This document shows, piece after piece, positions 25,269 through 39,717 of a stretch of DNA of 64,000 nucleotides. Within the stretch, counting starts at the first letter, position 1, and each line of letters opens with the position of its first letter. Source of the DNA: Laburnicola sp. R22_1 (lineage: Eukaryota > Ascomycota > Dothideomycetes > Pleosporales > Didymosphaeriaceae); contig JACONQ010000006.1 in the NCBI GenBank assembly GCA_014281115.1, forward strand, positions 2,914,001-2,978,000. The letters are read 5' to 3'. Under the pieces are notes generated by a model, which saw only the letters and a list, made by a program, of their open reading frames with translations, was not told the DNA's origin and searched no databases. The translations under genes and the position numbers were made by a program.

Positions 25269-28200
25269 ATACTACCTAAGTTTATACTATAATCCAATCT
25301 ATATAAGCTTCTACCTAATATAACCTACCTCTTTAGAAACTTCTAGCTAATAAAATAATCTAATTCTAAAAGGTATAAAATAAAGAAAATAACGGTATAG
25401 AAGCTCTATATAATATTTTAGCAGATAAGACTAGGATCTTTATAGACCTATATAGACGCCTAGATATTACTAAGAATTAATACGTAGATATCTTTTTAGA
25501 TATACTTACTAGCTATATAGTATAGTATTACCTCTATACTATTTACGCTAGATAATTATAGAAGTGCTTATATAAAGTACTTAATAGTTACTTTAATATT
25601 ATTATTAACTATAACTAATATTAGATAGACTAGACTATAATAACTTTTATGTAATACTAACGTAAGAATTCTAATAAAGTTTATATAAAGTTTTAGAGAT
25701 AATAATTAATAGGCTTATTCTTATATAGAGAGTATTAGGTATAAACTTTACTAGAGAAACTTTTCTATATACTACTATTATATAAGTATGCTATAGATAA
25801 CTAGAGCTAAAGTAGACTATATTTACTATTAAGCCTACTTATAAAACGCTATTTACTAATCTCTATACATTAATTTAAGTTGTAATTAATTGCTAATCTA
25901 ATTAGTACTTATAAAAGGCTAATATATACTATACTAATTATAAATATAACTTTTCTATATAAAGAAATAGATTACTAGTTTTTTATAGATAAGAATTTTA
26001 TAGACAATTTATACTACTATTATTGCAATTTAGATTCTAATTAAATAATATTTATATAAGACTAAAGAAGTGTTTTGTATACTATAAAAAAGGTTATTCG
26101 TTTTTAATCTATCTATATATGAAGTATACCTACGTAATAAAGTAGTATATTACCTTCTATAAAGAGTATAATAATAATATACCTTTATATAAAGCTGTTT
26201 AGTTCTATATCTAGAAGGTTAAAGGCTATAATAATAAGGAACCTATTTTGTATAAAGAAGAAGAGTAGAGTAAAAATAATAAAAATAGCAATATTCTAGT
26301 GTTTTATCTAACTACTACTGCCTATCTTTACTATATAACTAGAAAATATATTTATAAGATAGAGCTAGAGGAGTGTATAGAATAGTTTATTCTAAAGAAT
26401 TAATATTATATAATATACTAAGGTAAACTATAGAATATAAATATAGTAAGGATTTTTACTATTAGTAAAATATAGCTAGAGGCATATATATAAGAGAACC
26501 CCTATATAAAGATTAATTAGACACCTAGTAATACTAATAGTAGCTTTAGAGGTTAGAACCTATAAGAATATTTAAGAACTATATAAATTATAAATTTAAT
26601 TAAAATAGTTACTTACTATATTCTATATACTCTAACACTATTTATACTATTATTAGTAGATGCTAATAAGCTAGATACCTACTTTAATAATATTCTTCAT
26701 ATTATTATATAAAAGATAGCATATTTATATCTATTATACGCAAATAAAAATATTCTTTTTTAATATTAGTAAAGAAGAACGTGTGTCTTTTATTACTAAA
26801 TAAAAACTCCGCTACCTTTATTAATAATTTAGATATTCCTATATAGAAAGACTTTAAGAAATACTTACTAATACTAGCTATAAAGTTAATACTACTATAC
26901 TAAATAAAATCTAGAAGTTTTACTACTAGTACTAATTATATAGGTAAGTTCTATATTACTTTAAGTTTACTATTAAGAATAATATCTACTTTAACTATAA
27001 GATTATTATTAATATTATATATATTAAAACTAAGAACGCACTATATATAATAGATATAGATATATTATTTTAAGCTATAATCTTCTTAAAATTAATATCT
27101 ATATAAGATATGTAAGAAGCCCTCTATAGATACTAGATTAATATCTACTAAAGTCTATCTAACTATATTATATATAACCTAGGTATAAACTTTATATTAA
27201 ATAAGTTTAGAAACTATATAAAGATTATTAGTATAACTTATAGGCAAATACCTATAAAAGTATATTAGGTAATAAAAAGATTAAGCGTTTACATATACCT
27301 CTCTATAAAGCCTTTAATATTTTTAAGGCTAAACTAGAAAACTATATAAATAAGAAGAATATTCTCTAAATAGCTATTAAAACTATTAATAACACTATAG
27401 GCCTAGATAGTCTTATACTTATACTACTAGTCTTTAGTATATATTCTACGATTAGTATTAACTCTTTCCTATTACCTAATGTTATTATATACGTAAATAT
27501 TATATAAAAGGTAATAGAAATACTATAAAAGGAAAGAAATAAGACTAATATAAATTATATACTAAATACCTATAATAGTCTATTAGCTGTATACAAAGTC
27601 TTTAAACTTCTACTTAGATTTAAGATTATAGTCTAAAGAAAGAAAGGTAGATAGATAGGCCTATATAAAATTAAGAGTATTAAGAATAAAAATATAATTC
27701 TTAATTTAGGGAATAGTCTAGTAATATTTTAATATATATAGGTTAAGCTATATTATTATAAAGATGATTACACTCTCCTACTATTATATAAAGTAAATAA
27801 TAACGTTCTTATATAAAGGGATTCTCTAAAAAAAAAAAAGAAAGACTACCTAGAGAAAATGCTATATTCCTTACCTAAAAAGAGATAAGTAATTAGAAAC
27901 TATTTCTAAAGCTCTATATAATAGATGTAATTATAATACCTAGAGCACCTTTTAAGAAATTAGATTATATAGAAATAGACGCTTTTATTACTAATAGTAT
28001 ATTTAAGATTCTTTTCTTTAATCTATCTAAGTATAAGAGTAGAATCTTTAATCTCTATCTTGTATAAGAAGTAAAAGGCAAGACTGCTTAACTATATAAG
28101 AAATTCCGTCTTATATTTACTAGTTACTTTAATAAGTAAAAGAATAAGATTCTTACTTAATTATCTACTATCTAAAGAATAAGTTAATAACTACTTCTTA

Positions 28201-28442
28201 TATTAGGAGTAAGCCTTTAGGTAACATATAAAATATATTTTAAGCTAAGAGATATTATCTAGGCCTATATTAGTCTACTAATAAGCTAAATTGCACGCTC
28301 TATACTAGACTACCTAGAAAACTACACATAATTATTCTATAAGATATAATCTTTTATATTATATAAATACTCTATAGTATAGTTAAATTAGGTCTCTACT
28401 AGTTTAAGACTTACTATAACTACTATAAAAAGAAACTTAGTA
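25269..28442 (+). pseudogene. Inverted internal segment of Copia D (gag, integrase, start of RT)
   Basis: The segment follows copy A on the + strand from about A-1000 to A-4172, while the rest of D lies on the - strand. Its left edge repeats the last bases of the D leader/gag part (atactacctaagt, 25269-25281 and, reversed, 29503-29515). Its right edge repeats the start of the D 3' part (tactaagtttctcttt at 24213-24228, reversed at 28427-28442). Integrase remnants lie around 26,880-27,540 and RT around 27,930 onward. All are broken. Confidence 0.8.
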
Positions 28443-29502
<1,060 letters not shown>

Positions 29503-30716
29503 ACTTAGGTAGTATAGATTAGTATAATGCCTATAATTCGCGTTTAACTAGTAGTAGCTCTATTTTATATAGTATTTAATAGTTATAAATAGGTAAGTAA
29601 AATAGTAGTTAGGTACTATATATAAAGAGTAGTAGTTTATTTAATTATTTATATAAATAAAATTATCCTTAGTACTTATATAAACGTTTTCTTAAAATAT
29701 TTATAGGGACCTATAGCTATATAGGTACCTATAGTAGTAGTAGCTTACTCTATTTAGATTTATATAATAGCTTTGTTAGCTCTAGTATTTTTAAAATTAG
29801 TCTTAGTATCTATATATAGAGTGTTAAGTAAGCTAGTAAAGATAGTGTTATATAAGTAGTATTTATATTACCTTAGGCTACTTTATATAGTTTGCTAGTA
29901 TTTATAGCTCTAGTATTTACTTTTATCTTAATACCCTTTTCTTCTAAAACTGCTATAAGCTCTCTTTTATATGTATAGCCTAATTCTAAAAAATAGTATT
30001 CTTTCTATCCTTTAAAGTCTTCTTAGAATAACTCTAAGAAAGCTATCCATTTTTAGTAAAACGCATAATACTTAATAATAGTATATACTATATATAATTA
30101 TATTTCTAACTAAGAAGAATTATTTATAATATTAATCATATTCTTCTAATATATAGGTCTTATTCTTTTATATAGTATTTTCTCTAATATTTCTATTCTT
30201 TTAATATACTAACTATATAGTCTAGTAAACTTAGACATATTAGTATTATCTTATAAGGTAGTAGAAACTTTATCTAAGGTAGTAGAGGCTTCTTATAAGG
30301 TACTAGAAGTAGTTATTACGTAACTAGTTTGTTTAATAGGTTAGTTATATAAAGGATTATACTTTATTAGAATTTATTAGTATCTAACTATATATTTATA
30401 TAGTTACTAGTAATATACTTAGTACACTATCTCTTCTTAAATCTTATATAGTAGTAATATCTACTTACTAATTTAATAAAAGAGTTAATTTCTATTTTTA
30501 TAGATAAGAATAGGTTGTATACGTCTTATATAATCGCTTTCTTTATTTTATACAGTAGCGATATTTACTTACTAACTTTATAAAGGTTGAATTTACTATC
30601 CTCTTATATATAAAGAATAGGGTATAATAAAACAAATTATATAGCTAGTAATAACTTATATAATATATCTTTACTCTTACTAATTTATAGTTAAGAGTTA
30701 GTTAACTACTAATTAG
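29503..30716 (-). pseudogene. Copia D leader and start of gag
   Basis: The reverse complement aligns with copy A positions 1 to about 1010, preceded by about 170 bp of leader directly after the 5' LTR. This identifies what the first bases of the window are. No open frame remains. Confidence 0.75.
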
Positions 30717-31003
30717 TATTAAATAGGCTCTATAGCTAGCTATATAGATATTAAATTCTAATATTCTATACTAGTAAGTGTGAAGAGTGTAAAGGGTAAT
30801 TATATAAGAAAAGAAAATAATATAATAGAACTAACTTTTATATTAATTACTTATATCTAAAAGGAGTATAAATAAAAAGATAAGATTCTATAGTATATAG
30901 GCCGCGGCGCATAGGCATTATGTAATTTCTATATAATACTATTATGTAATAATATTAAAATCTTAATACTCTTAGGTGCCCTTGTCTATACAGTGTATAG
31001 ATA
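30717..31003 (-). repeat. 5' LTR of Copia D
   Basis: A 287-bp LTR abuts the target duplication agtaa (31004-31008). It retains a small GC-rich island (gccgcggcgc near 30,901) that the other copies have lost or changed. Confidence 0.85.
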
Positions 31004-31008
31004 AGTAA

Positions 31009-31755
31009 AAAGAAACTATGTCTTTTTTACTAAACTAAAACTCTACTGCCTTTATTACTAATTTAGATATCTCTATATGAAAAAACTTTAGAGGATGCTT
31101 AGTAATACTAGCTATAAAGTAGATATAACTATATTAAATAAAATTTAAAAGTTTTACTACTACTACTACTACTACTAATTATATAAATAAGCCCTATATT
31201 GCTTTAAGTTTACTATTAAGAATAATACCTACTTTAACTATAAGATTATTATTAATATTATACGTATTAGAACTAGAAATACACTATAGATTATAGATAT
31301 AGATATATTATTTTAAGCTATAATCTTCTTAAAATTAATATCTATATAATATATTTAGAAAGCCCTCTACAAATATTAAATTAATATCTACTAAGGTCTA
31401 CCTATCTATATTATATATAATCTAGATATAAACTTTATATTAAATAAGTTTGAAAACTATATAAAGATTATTAGTATAACCTATAGGTAAATACCTATAA
31501 AAGTATACTAGGTAATAGAAAAGGTTAAGTATTTATATACACCTTTTTATAAAGCCTTTAATATTCTTAAGACTAAACTAAAAGACTATATAAATAGGAC
31601 TAATATCCTTTAAATAGCTATTAAAGCTATTAATAATACTATAGGTCTAAATAGCCTTATATTAACACTACTAGTCTTTAGCGCATATTCTAGAATTAGT
31701 ATAATCTCTTTCCTATTACTAAATATTATTATATGCGCAAATACTATATTAGAAA
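31009..31755 (+). mobile_element. Copia copy B, continuation: integrase region
   Basis: Copia B resumes after the D insertion and follows copy A from about A-2500 to A-3250 (integrase core). It then changes abruptly to unrelated sequence. RT and RNase H of copy B are missing. Confidence 0.75.
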
Positions 31756-33011
31756 GAGAAATATCGCAGACCTTTTAGTATATAGTATAATACTATAGGG
31801 AAAAGCTATAAGTGTGCTAAAAATATATTAAAAAAAGGTAAAGTAGTAAAATAGGTTAGACTAGGAACTATTTATTAGCACGAGTAAATTAGCCCCTTAT
31901 ACTAATAAGATAGTTAATTATAGTATGCTATAGTCTATATATACTAAAGTTAAAGTTAAAGATAAGAATATAACGCGGTCTGCGTATAAAGTATAAAAAT
32001 TTATAACTAGATTAAGTGTTTATCTACTCTTACACACAAAGTATATTATTATATAAGACTTTAAGGTTATAATTTAGTATAGCTATTTCTTACCTAAATA
32101 ACACTATTACTACTAGGTAGGAAGTTACACGTCTATACGTATATAATAAAAAAGATAATAATAATAATAAAGCTAGCTAAAATTAGTATTATAAAGATTA
32201 AACGCCTAATATTATTAATTATATAATAGTAGAATATAAGTAGTGTAGTAAATAGATTGCCTTAGCTAGTTTATTAGAATCTTATTACTTTAATAAGTAT
32301 ATAAGGACTATACGTATAGAAGTTAACTTATAGCTTACTCTCTACTAGTTTAGCTACCTTATACTTAGCTATATTAATAAGAGTTACTAGATATATTTTT
32401 AAAGGTAATAAAAGAGAATAGGCAAATATTATAAGAGGCTCTAGAAGAATAAAATAAGGCTATATAATCTAGAGAAGCTATAATATAATTATTAGAGTAG
32501 AATATATATAAAATAGCTATAAGAGGTATTAAGCATATATAGGTACGCGCTTATACTATAGGATTTTTATAGAAGATAAATAGAGTAAGACTAACACTAG
32601 AAAAGTATACTAGAGGTTAATAGATTAATGGATTTTTAGTAGAGAATAGTAAAGTGCTATTTAGTATTAAGAGTAGGAAGCGCGTATATAATTTATTATA
32701 TATTATAGTAGTAAAGTAGAGTAGAGATTCTAAATTATTAATTATCTAGTAATATAGTAAAAGATTATAAGGTAGTATTAATTATCTAGTAATGTAGTAG
32801 GCGGGTAAGTAAGTTAGGGTATTATTATTATAGGGTTAGTTGTCTTAAAAGCTAGGGAAGATATTAGAAAAACTTTAATACGCTTTAGAGCTTAGCGCGC
32901 ATATAATATAATGTTACGTAGGCGCTATAACATAATAAAAAAACGTAGTAATTAAACGTAATAGGGCCACTTAAAAACTAATAAGTAGAGGCAGTTTATA
33001 CTTCTGCCTAG
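31756..33011. other. Unidentified degenerate segment replacing Copia B pol
   Basis: About 1.26 kb lies where Copia B should have RT, RNase H and part of the 3' region. It keeps scattered GC-containing words (gcgcgtatat, aggcgctat), but all frames are closed. I do not recognise it. It may be another element whose insertion came with a deletion of Copia B. Confidence 0.45.
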
Positions 33012-33947
33012 AAGGATAATAACTAGTATAAGCGCTATTATCTACAATAGATTAGCATTATATAAAGATAAGATATTATATAATAAGGATATAGTTTAGC
33101 ACTATATAAAATAGGGGATTGGCTTAATAAAAAAAGAAAAGAGCTAGGGAAAAAGAATACGTATAGAGAGATAATTAAAGTAAAGAATAAATAAAAAAGA
33201 TAAAGAGAGAAAGGCCTACCTTATATACCTCTTTCTTCTATCTAAAGCCTTAATTTCTATCCCTTATTAGTGTCTATCTTCTCCTTATTTAATGTTGCAT
33301 AATTATCTAATCTTACTACCTAAATAAATAAGATAAATAGGTCAATTTATTATATAAAAATAAACTAAGCAAAGAACTCTATATAGATAATATATTATTA
33401 CTATAATCTTATTATTAATTACATAATCTTACCCTTAATTACTATTAGCTAAATAGTTACTTTACTATTAATAAGCCTAATTACAACTCTAATAAATAGT
33501 AATAAAGTATAATAAATTATTACGTAATAGAATCTTTTTATAAACTAAAGTAGACTAGTAAAAGTATAGCATATATAAATAAAAAGAATATTAGTAAGTA
33601 AATAGTTTATATAGAGAAAGAAAACTACTAATAGTAATTTTAAAATAAAAAGTTACTAGTGTCTATACACTATATAGGTAAGAACCTCTAAGAATATTAA
33701 GATTTTAATATTATTGTATAATAGATATTATATAGAAATTATATAATGCCTATATACTATAGCCTATACGCTATAAAATCTTCTTTTTCTATTTATACTT
33801 TTTCTAAATATAAGTAATTAATACTAAAGTTAGTTTTATTATATTATTTTCTTTTTATACACTTATTTTATATAACCTTTATACTTACTAATATAGAGTA
33901 GTAGATATTACTATCTATATAGCTAGCTATAAAGTACCTATTTAATA
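33012..33947 (+). mobile_element. Copia copy B 3' end with 3' LTR
   Basis: It follows copy A from about A-7280 to the end of the LTR. The LTR is 33660-33947 (288 bp, starting TGTCTATACAC). It is followed directly by Copia leader sequence on the opposite strand, so B appears to have inserted into, or recombined with, another copy. Confidence 0.75.
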
Positions 33948-35226
33948 TTAGTTATATAAAAAGTTATACTTTATTAGAATTTATTATTATCTAATTATAT
34001 ATTTATATAGTTACTAGTAGTGTACTTAGTATACTATTTTCTTTTAAATTTTATATAGTAGAGTATACTTACTAACTTAATAAAAGAGTTAATTTACTAT
34101 TTTTATAAATAAGAATAGGTTTTATATATCTTATATAATTACTTTCTTTATTTTATACTATAATGATAATCTTATAAACTCTATAAAGATTTAATCTATT
34201 ATTCTTTTATATATTAAAAATCTTTATTATATGGAGATTTTAATTAAGGTCGAGTCCGCACTATATATAGAGAGAAGTAAAATAAAAGGCACTAAAATCT
34301 AGTATCTAGCACATAGTAGTAGTAATAAAAATATATAAAATAATAATAATTTTATTATTAACTTTCTATATAGTAGTATTTATAATAGTAGTTAATAGAT
34401 AGTTAGATATAACTAAGTTATATATTATTCTTAACTAGTAGACTATTAGAGAGCTATAGTAGACCTACGTAAAATTATAACTATAGAAGTAGTATAAGTA
34501 ATAAAACGCTTAACTATAGTTTAGTTATTACGCTTATAATCTAATAGTAGCGCAACTATAGTTTACTATATATATAGTATATAAGTCTACTCTTATAATA
34601 TTAGTAATATCTAGTACACTAAATTTTTACTTTAATATATAATACTATATTTTTTAAATCTAATTCTTTATCTATTATATTTAGTAACGTAATATCTACT
34701 TTCTAGCAATCTAATATTACGTCTAAGTCTAATATCTATAGTAATATAGCTGTTATTAAATTTAGTTAGGGTATAGACAATTAGCTAGGCAAAGTTAAGA
34801 ATAATTTCTAGAGATTTAGTAACCTTAATTCTTTTATATATAAAGAATAAGAAATAATAAAATAAAGTATATAGTTAATAATACTTATATACTCTATTTT
34901 TACTCTTACTAATTTATAGTTAAAGGCTAGTTAATTACTAATTAGTATTAAATAGGTACTTTATAGCTAGCTATATAAATAAAAGTAGACTTATTTATAT
35001 TAGTAAGTATAAAGATATATAAAATAAGTATATAAAAAAAGATAATATAATAAAACTAACTTTAGTATTAATTATTTATATTTAAAAAAATATAGATAAA
35101 TAAAAAGTTTTATAGTATATAGACTATATTATATAGGTATTATATAATTTCAATATAATACCTATTATATAATAATATTAAAACTTTAATGCTTTTAGAG
35201 GCTCTTGCCTATATAGTATACAGACA
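33948..35226 (-). mobile_element. Copia copy F: 5' LTR and leader only
   Basis: On the - strand this is an LTR (34946-35226, 281 bp) followed by about 370 bp of leader matching 30,345-30,716 of copy D. The leader is split by a 613-bp insertion (34215-34827). The element ends at the Copia B LTR; its gag and pol are not seen next to it. Confidence 0.7.
34215..34827. mobile_element. 613-bp insertion in the Copia F leader with about 14-bp direct repeats
   Basis: The leader of copy D runs straight through this point, whereas F repeats attcttttatatat on both sides (34201-34214 and 34828-34841) around 613 bp of unrelated DNA. The long duplication suggests target-primed insertion. No coding potential is visible. 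Confidence 0.5.
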
Positions 35227-35390
35227 AAATTTAAAATATATTAGACTAGTAGTAAAAAAAAATTTAAATAATTAATATAATTATTAACTTTAAACTATAT
35301 ACTATATAAAACTTAATAAAGTACTTAATAGGTCTATATTAAAGACCTCCCACTTAAGATTCTTTGTCTTTTAAAATTAGTATAATCTAG

Positions 35391-35965
35391 GTATGCGGAA
35401 CCGCCCCAGATACGTCATAGCTGACATTCTGGCGCAAGGTTGGCGGGAATTGCGATTCAAGGGCGCAGGACTATTCAGACCCCGTTTTGGCAGTGTCGAT
35501 CTGAGACAACAGTGACCGACACTCGCTCGTGCATACAAATGCGTTCGCCATTCTGCCGACAGATATCTGCCCTTTCACCACTCTACACACGACTTCCACC
35601 TCACCACGAATTCATCATGCCGGCCGCTATAGAAATTCGCAAATAATGCATTAAAATAGCTGACTTGACAATACATATCCCAATGCCTGAATATATGATC
35701 GTTGTTCGTGTTTGTGTTCGTGTTCAAGAACCGCGCGCATGCGTGCGCCATCTAGCCGCCGATCCAACCAACCATCCACCTGCCGATACCCGCCGAACCC
35801 CACCCCACAACACAAGCCCAACTCCACTGAATATTCTTCACGTAGTCTAACTCGAGCGTGACCTCCAGCGCCTCTCTCTCTCTCTGCGCAGTTACTTGCT
35901 TTGCGGAAGGCCAAGCTTTTGGATGGATTGTAGGAAAGTTATTTTTCAAAAAATGATATAATCAC
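35391..35965. other. Isochore border to tRNA: no gene seen
   Basis: Composition becomes balanced within a few tens of bases. A (CT)n tract lies near 35,870-35,885. Several short overlapping frames exist on both strands, but none looks like a protein. The stretch seems to be ordinary intergenic DNA. Confidence 0.6.
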
Positions 35966-36051
35966 CTCCGCTTGGTGTAGTTGGTTTATCACGTTCGGCT
36001 GTAATGTCTGTTGTTACCGAAAGGTCCCTAGTTCGATTCTGGGAGCGGAGA
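35966..36051 (+). tRNA. tRNA-Tyr (anticodon GTA) with an 11-nt intron
   Basis: The acceptor stem CTCCGCT pairs with AGCGGAG, followed by discriminator A. D-arm GTG/CAC, anticodon stem TTCGG/CCGAA and T-arm with GTTCGATTC are all present. The anticodon loop is 18 nt. Placing the intron at the usual site, one base 3' of the anticodon (TGTCTGTTGTT), leaves a 7-nt loop with anticodon GTA. The C1:G72 pair and A73 are eukaryotic tRNA-Tyr identity elements. The arm resembles tRNA-Asn, but no splice at a standard position yields GTT. CCA is not encoded, as expected for a eukaryote. Confidence 0.88.
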
Positions 36052-36076
36052 CTTGTTGTTTCCATTTAGGTGATTC

Positions 36077-36087
36077 TTTTTTTTTTT
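36077..36087 (+). terminator. RNA polymerase III terminator (T-run)
   Basis: Eleven consecutive T residues lie 25 bases after the tRNA. This is the first run of four or more T downstream of the gene. Confidence 0.7.
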
Positions 36088-36677
36088 GCTGTTTTTGAGG
36101 GTTTTATGATATTGTGGTTTTGGCCCAAGGAGAGGGGCTGGTTGGTGGTGGTGGTGGAATTATTTGGCGCTTAGTTTGAGTGTATGGTACGTGGATAGGA
36201 ATGGGAGAGGTGGTCTTTCTATTTGGATGCGTTAGCTATAGTAGTAATATTTTTTGTTTTGGAGATGCGAAATGTGAAATTCTCGCTCATCGTGTAGTAG
36301 TGCCTAAGAAGCGGTCTGTACGCGTGTATGCTTTCCATGAGCTTGATTTATCACATTGAACTGCATGTAGAGACCTTTGCGGTGGTGTAAGAACACCAAT
36401 AGAAGAAGATTGAGGACCTTCAATAAACTTTACGCCACACGATGACCTAAGACGCTAAGTGTGTCTTGAGATTCAATCACCACAATGGAATAAGCACGTG
36501 CTCGCACTTTCGACGAACGCCCGCATCGAAATCCCGATGAATTTTACAATCTTAACTATTACTACCAAAGCATACACGCAGATACTTCTCCGTGCTATCG
36601 AACTTAGGATATGTTACTTGAGGCTGACAGTCCACCAACAGTCCGCAGATGCCCATCGCAGGAATTGAGATTCTTTC
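36088..36677. other. Intergenic, 3' flank of the MFS gene
   Basis: No convincing gene. Small frames near 36,459-36,668 lack any family resemblance. The right part is likely the 3' untranslated region of the transporter gene on the - strand. Confidence 0.55.
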
Positions 36678-38410
36678 CTAGATGGTGTAGAGATACCTCG
36701 GATTATCCTCACCCATCTCAGCAATCTCCTCCTCCGTCTTACCCTCCATCCTCCAATCCTCCTTCCCGGACAACTTCCTCGCGTTCTTCCGTCGGAAGTA
36801 AAGATGGAGTGCGATGTAGATGGTAGTACCCAGCGCCAGCAGGCCGATAGTAGCGCCGTATCCCGGGATGAAATCACTGGTCGTAGAGCCAGGATACAGG
36901 AAGGGGGCGGCGACGCCCGAGATGTTACCAATGGTGATTTGCATGCCGCTTGCGAACGCGCGTTTGCCGTACCGCGGGTTGTTGACACTGATCCAAGAGA
37001 AGGCTGTGCCGGTTGCGGTCCACAGGCCGAGCGCGACGATGAAACAGCCTGCAAAGCTCAAGCCCAGTCCCCTGTCGACGACGAGGAAAATGTATCCGAA
37101 CATGCTGGTTGCGAGACCGCCGAAGCAGAAGATACCTCTGTGTTGCGTCTTGTCGCTGAGCCATGCACCGATGATGTAGGTTATGAAACCGGCCATGTAC
37201 ACTGGGACAGTGAGGGCTTGGACGAGCTGTCGGGTCCATCCTCCACCGAGGCCGTTGATGACGGTCGGGAGGAAGATGCTGAAGCTGTACAACATGCCAA
37301 GGCCGACAAACTGGGCGATGGCGAAGGCGTATACTTTCCAGTCTTTGACGCCCTTCATTACGTCTTCCTTGTGGAACTCTTGACCGGATCTTGTTTGACC
37401 GATTTCCGCATCTCGGAGCAGTATGAGGTTATTTCTATCTACGTCGGAGAGGAAACTGGCTGTTTCTGGGCTGTTGGGAAGCACAAAGGGTACGGCTATG
37501 GCGGTCAAGACGGTTGGGATACCGTTGATGACGATGATCCATCTCCAGCTGTTCACAGAGGAGTCAGTTCTGGCCCAAAGGTATTGCCATGCTATGCAGC
37601 AGGTGTACTTACCCGCTCCATCCTGCCGCACCATGAAGTTCACCGATCGCATAAGCTACCAGACCCTATAGTAGTTGTCAATACAGCTAGTTCTGCTTGA
37701 TAGGAAAAGTGCACTTACGCCGACTGCGCCAGCTATCGCAGATGTGCCATAGAACCACGCTTGTCTCAGAGACACGTTCCTCTTGTTGTAGAACATGGAC
37801 AAGTAGAGCACCACTCCAGGGAACAGACCAGCTTCAAACATCCCAAGTAAAAGCCTGCAGACTATGAGGCCAGCAAAGTTGGTTACGAAGGCTGAAAACG
37901 TCGCCACGAGGCCCCAGCAGAACATTAAACCACCTAGGTACCGCGCTGGCTTCATTCTCTTGATGATCATGTTGGAAGGTGTTTCGAACAGCTACATGCG
38001 CATCAGCTTGCGATCGTGAGCATCCGGTAGGAATCAAACTTACGACATATGTGATGAACAGAACCGAGACTGCAATCTGAAACTGGCCTTCCTTCAGTTT
38101 AAGATCTTTCTCCATATCATATAAACGAGCGTTTCCGATGTTGACTGTCGACTGTTAGAGAATTTTTGAAGTTGGGTGCGTAAGGCATACCTCGGTCCAT
38201 GAAGTTGTTCAAGTATATCCAGCAGATCATGGGAATAATTCGAATGTCCAACTTTCTCAACAATCTCGCCTCGGTAGCTGGGTCGACGATTGTGGCAGAC
38301 CCAGCCTGCTCTACATCTTCAAGTTTGATAGGTGGGGTCGATGGTCCGGAGCCATTGGCGTCCTTGTAGTCTGGCTCGTTGAACGCTGCGCCCTCTTTAG
38401 GAGTGTTCAT
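36678..38410 (-). CDS. MFS transporter, anion:cation symporter (allantoate/nicotinate permease-like)
   Basis: Five exons join to a 505-aa protein: 38410-38191, 38144-38044, 37991-37719, 37665-37613, 37548-36678. All splice sites are GT-AG and the total length is a multiple of three. The start is the ATG at 38410 (MNTPKEG). The N-terminus is cytosolic and acidic, followed by RKLDIRIIPMICWIYLNNFMDR. That block and VNIGNARLYDMEKDL are diagnostic of the ACS family, which imports organic anions such as allantoate, nicotinate, pantothenate or biotin precursors with protons. About twelve membrane segments can be traced, with GWRW-like sequence after TM5 (SGWRWIIVI) and a charged C-terminal tail (KEDWRMEGKTEEEIAEM). 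The substrate cannot be told from sequence. A TATAAG-like box lies about 130 bp upstream. The gene appears intact. Confidence 0.9.
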
Positions 38411-39717
38411 GGCTGCGAATGCAGCAGATGTTTGGCGTAACTGAACAAAACCGAGCAAGTGGGATAAGAAGGAAAATATGGCAGGGTGAGATGATCGCCG
38501 TCTGGAGAACGAAGATGCTGGATAGCGGTCCTTAAACTTATATGTACCCCGAATACCGGTAACGGCGCGCCGACCCCATAGGGAAACCAGGCGTGCCAGT
38601 GCCACGGGCCTGCAGTCTTGGACCAACGCCGTTGACGACGCCTAGACCAAATCTCAAGACGTCGGATATCCTCTTCTTTGGACGTACCGATACCTAGCCG
38701 TTCTTCCGCCACGGCGCGCTTGGAGGCTGAGCACACTTGGCGTCTCAAAGCTTTTATTTGCTCTGTTAAGCTCAACGTTTGGTTCGAGAGCTAGAGACGC
38801 GTGCCCGTTGTTTACGTCGCAGTCCAACCACACAGTTGCAGACGGTGGTCGTGTACACACATACTGTAGATATCGAGGTAATTAGTGCAAAGGCATTTAC
38901 TAGGCGTTCACGAACCGTGATAAAGGATGTTGGGCAGGTGTCTCTGGGCCGTCCACGGATAGCCCCCAACACGCTAATAGGTGGATCAAAATGGTCGCCG
39001 TTACCCCAGACTCCGGATCAAAGGATCGTGAAACTGGAGTCCCAAGGAAATCCTCCTCAGTTGGGGAAAGACAAGCCTTGTGTCGTCCGGCAGGCGCACC
39101 TTATCTGGTAAGCATGGTGGTAAGACAATCTCGGTCCCAACGCTTTCTAACCGCAAACAGATGGCCAAGCATCACGTGATGTAAGCAGAGTCGGCGTCCG
39201 AAGGCTTTCCTTTGCTCCGTGGCCAGTGTGGTGAAGGCCAAGAAAATGCCGTGTCTTCGCCTACACGTGCGCTCTTGGGAGAACCGCGTACGCGGAGAAG
39301 GTCCCAGAACAGGTAAAAGGGCCTATGTAGTGCACTTCGCGCAAGAGAGGCAGAGGAAACGCCTGGGGAAATTCTGCAGGGAGCTCCGGCTGTATGTAAC
39401 CTGTCCTCAGGCTGTCAGGCTGTCAGCCATGTCTTGCTTGGTTTTCTGCACAATCGACCAGAGCCCTCCTCATGTACCTAGGTAAATTTCTTGGCGCTAC
39501 CGATTTCCTTGTTCCGTGGGCTGCAAAGTGAACAACGAAGCCAACGATGCTGGGGTATTCCCAGGTTCCAAGGCTCCAAGGCTTCAGGGCGTACACATAG
39601 TCACGTGATACGTGGGGATTGACGCACAGGCCATGTCGCGTCGGCGCGTTGGTCGTCTCTTCAACACCCGTCTCTGAGTCGCAGCCCAACATTCCCAAAC
39701 GTGGACAATTCTCGACC
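38411..39717. other. Divergent intergenic region between MFS and NSE2 genes
   Basis: About 1.3 kb separates two divergently transcribed genes. Frames of 60-120 codons occur on both strands but show no domain or codon pattern. It presumably holds both promoters. A tacctaggta palindromic word lies near 39,475. Confidence 0.55.

Noticed and set aside
35966..36051. Reading the tRNA as tRNA-Asn(GTT)
   Set aside because: The anticodon stem resembles eukaryotic tRNA-Asn, but splicing at the standard position gives GTA, and C1:G72 with A73 supports Tyr.
36804..37700. 298-codon frame on the + strand
   Set aside because: It is antisense to the last two exons of the MFS transporter, whose frame, membrane segments and splice sites are convincing.
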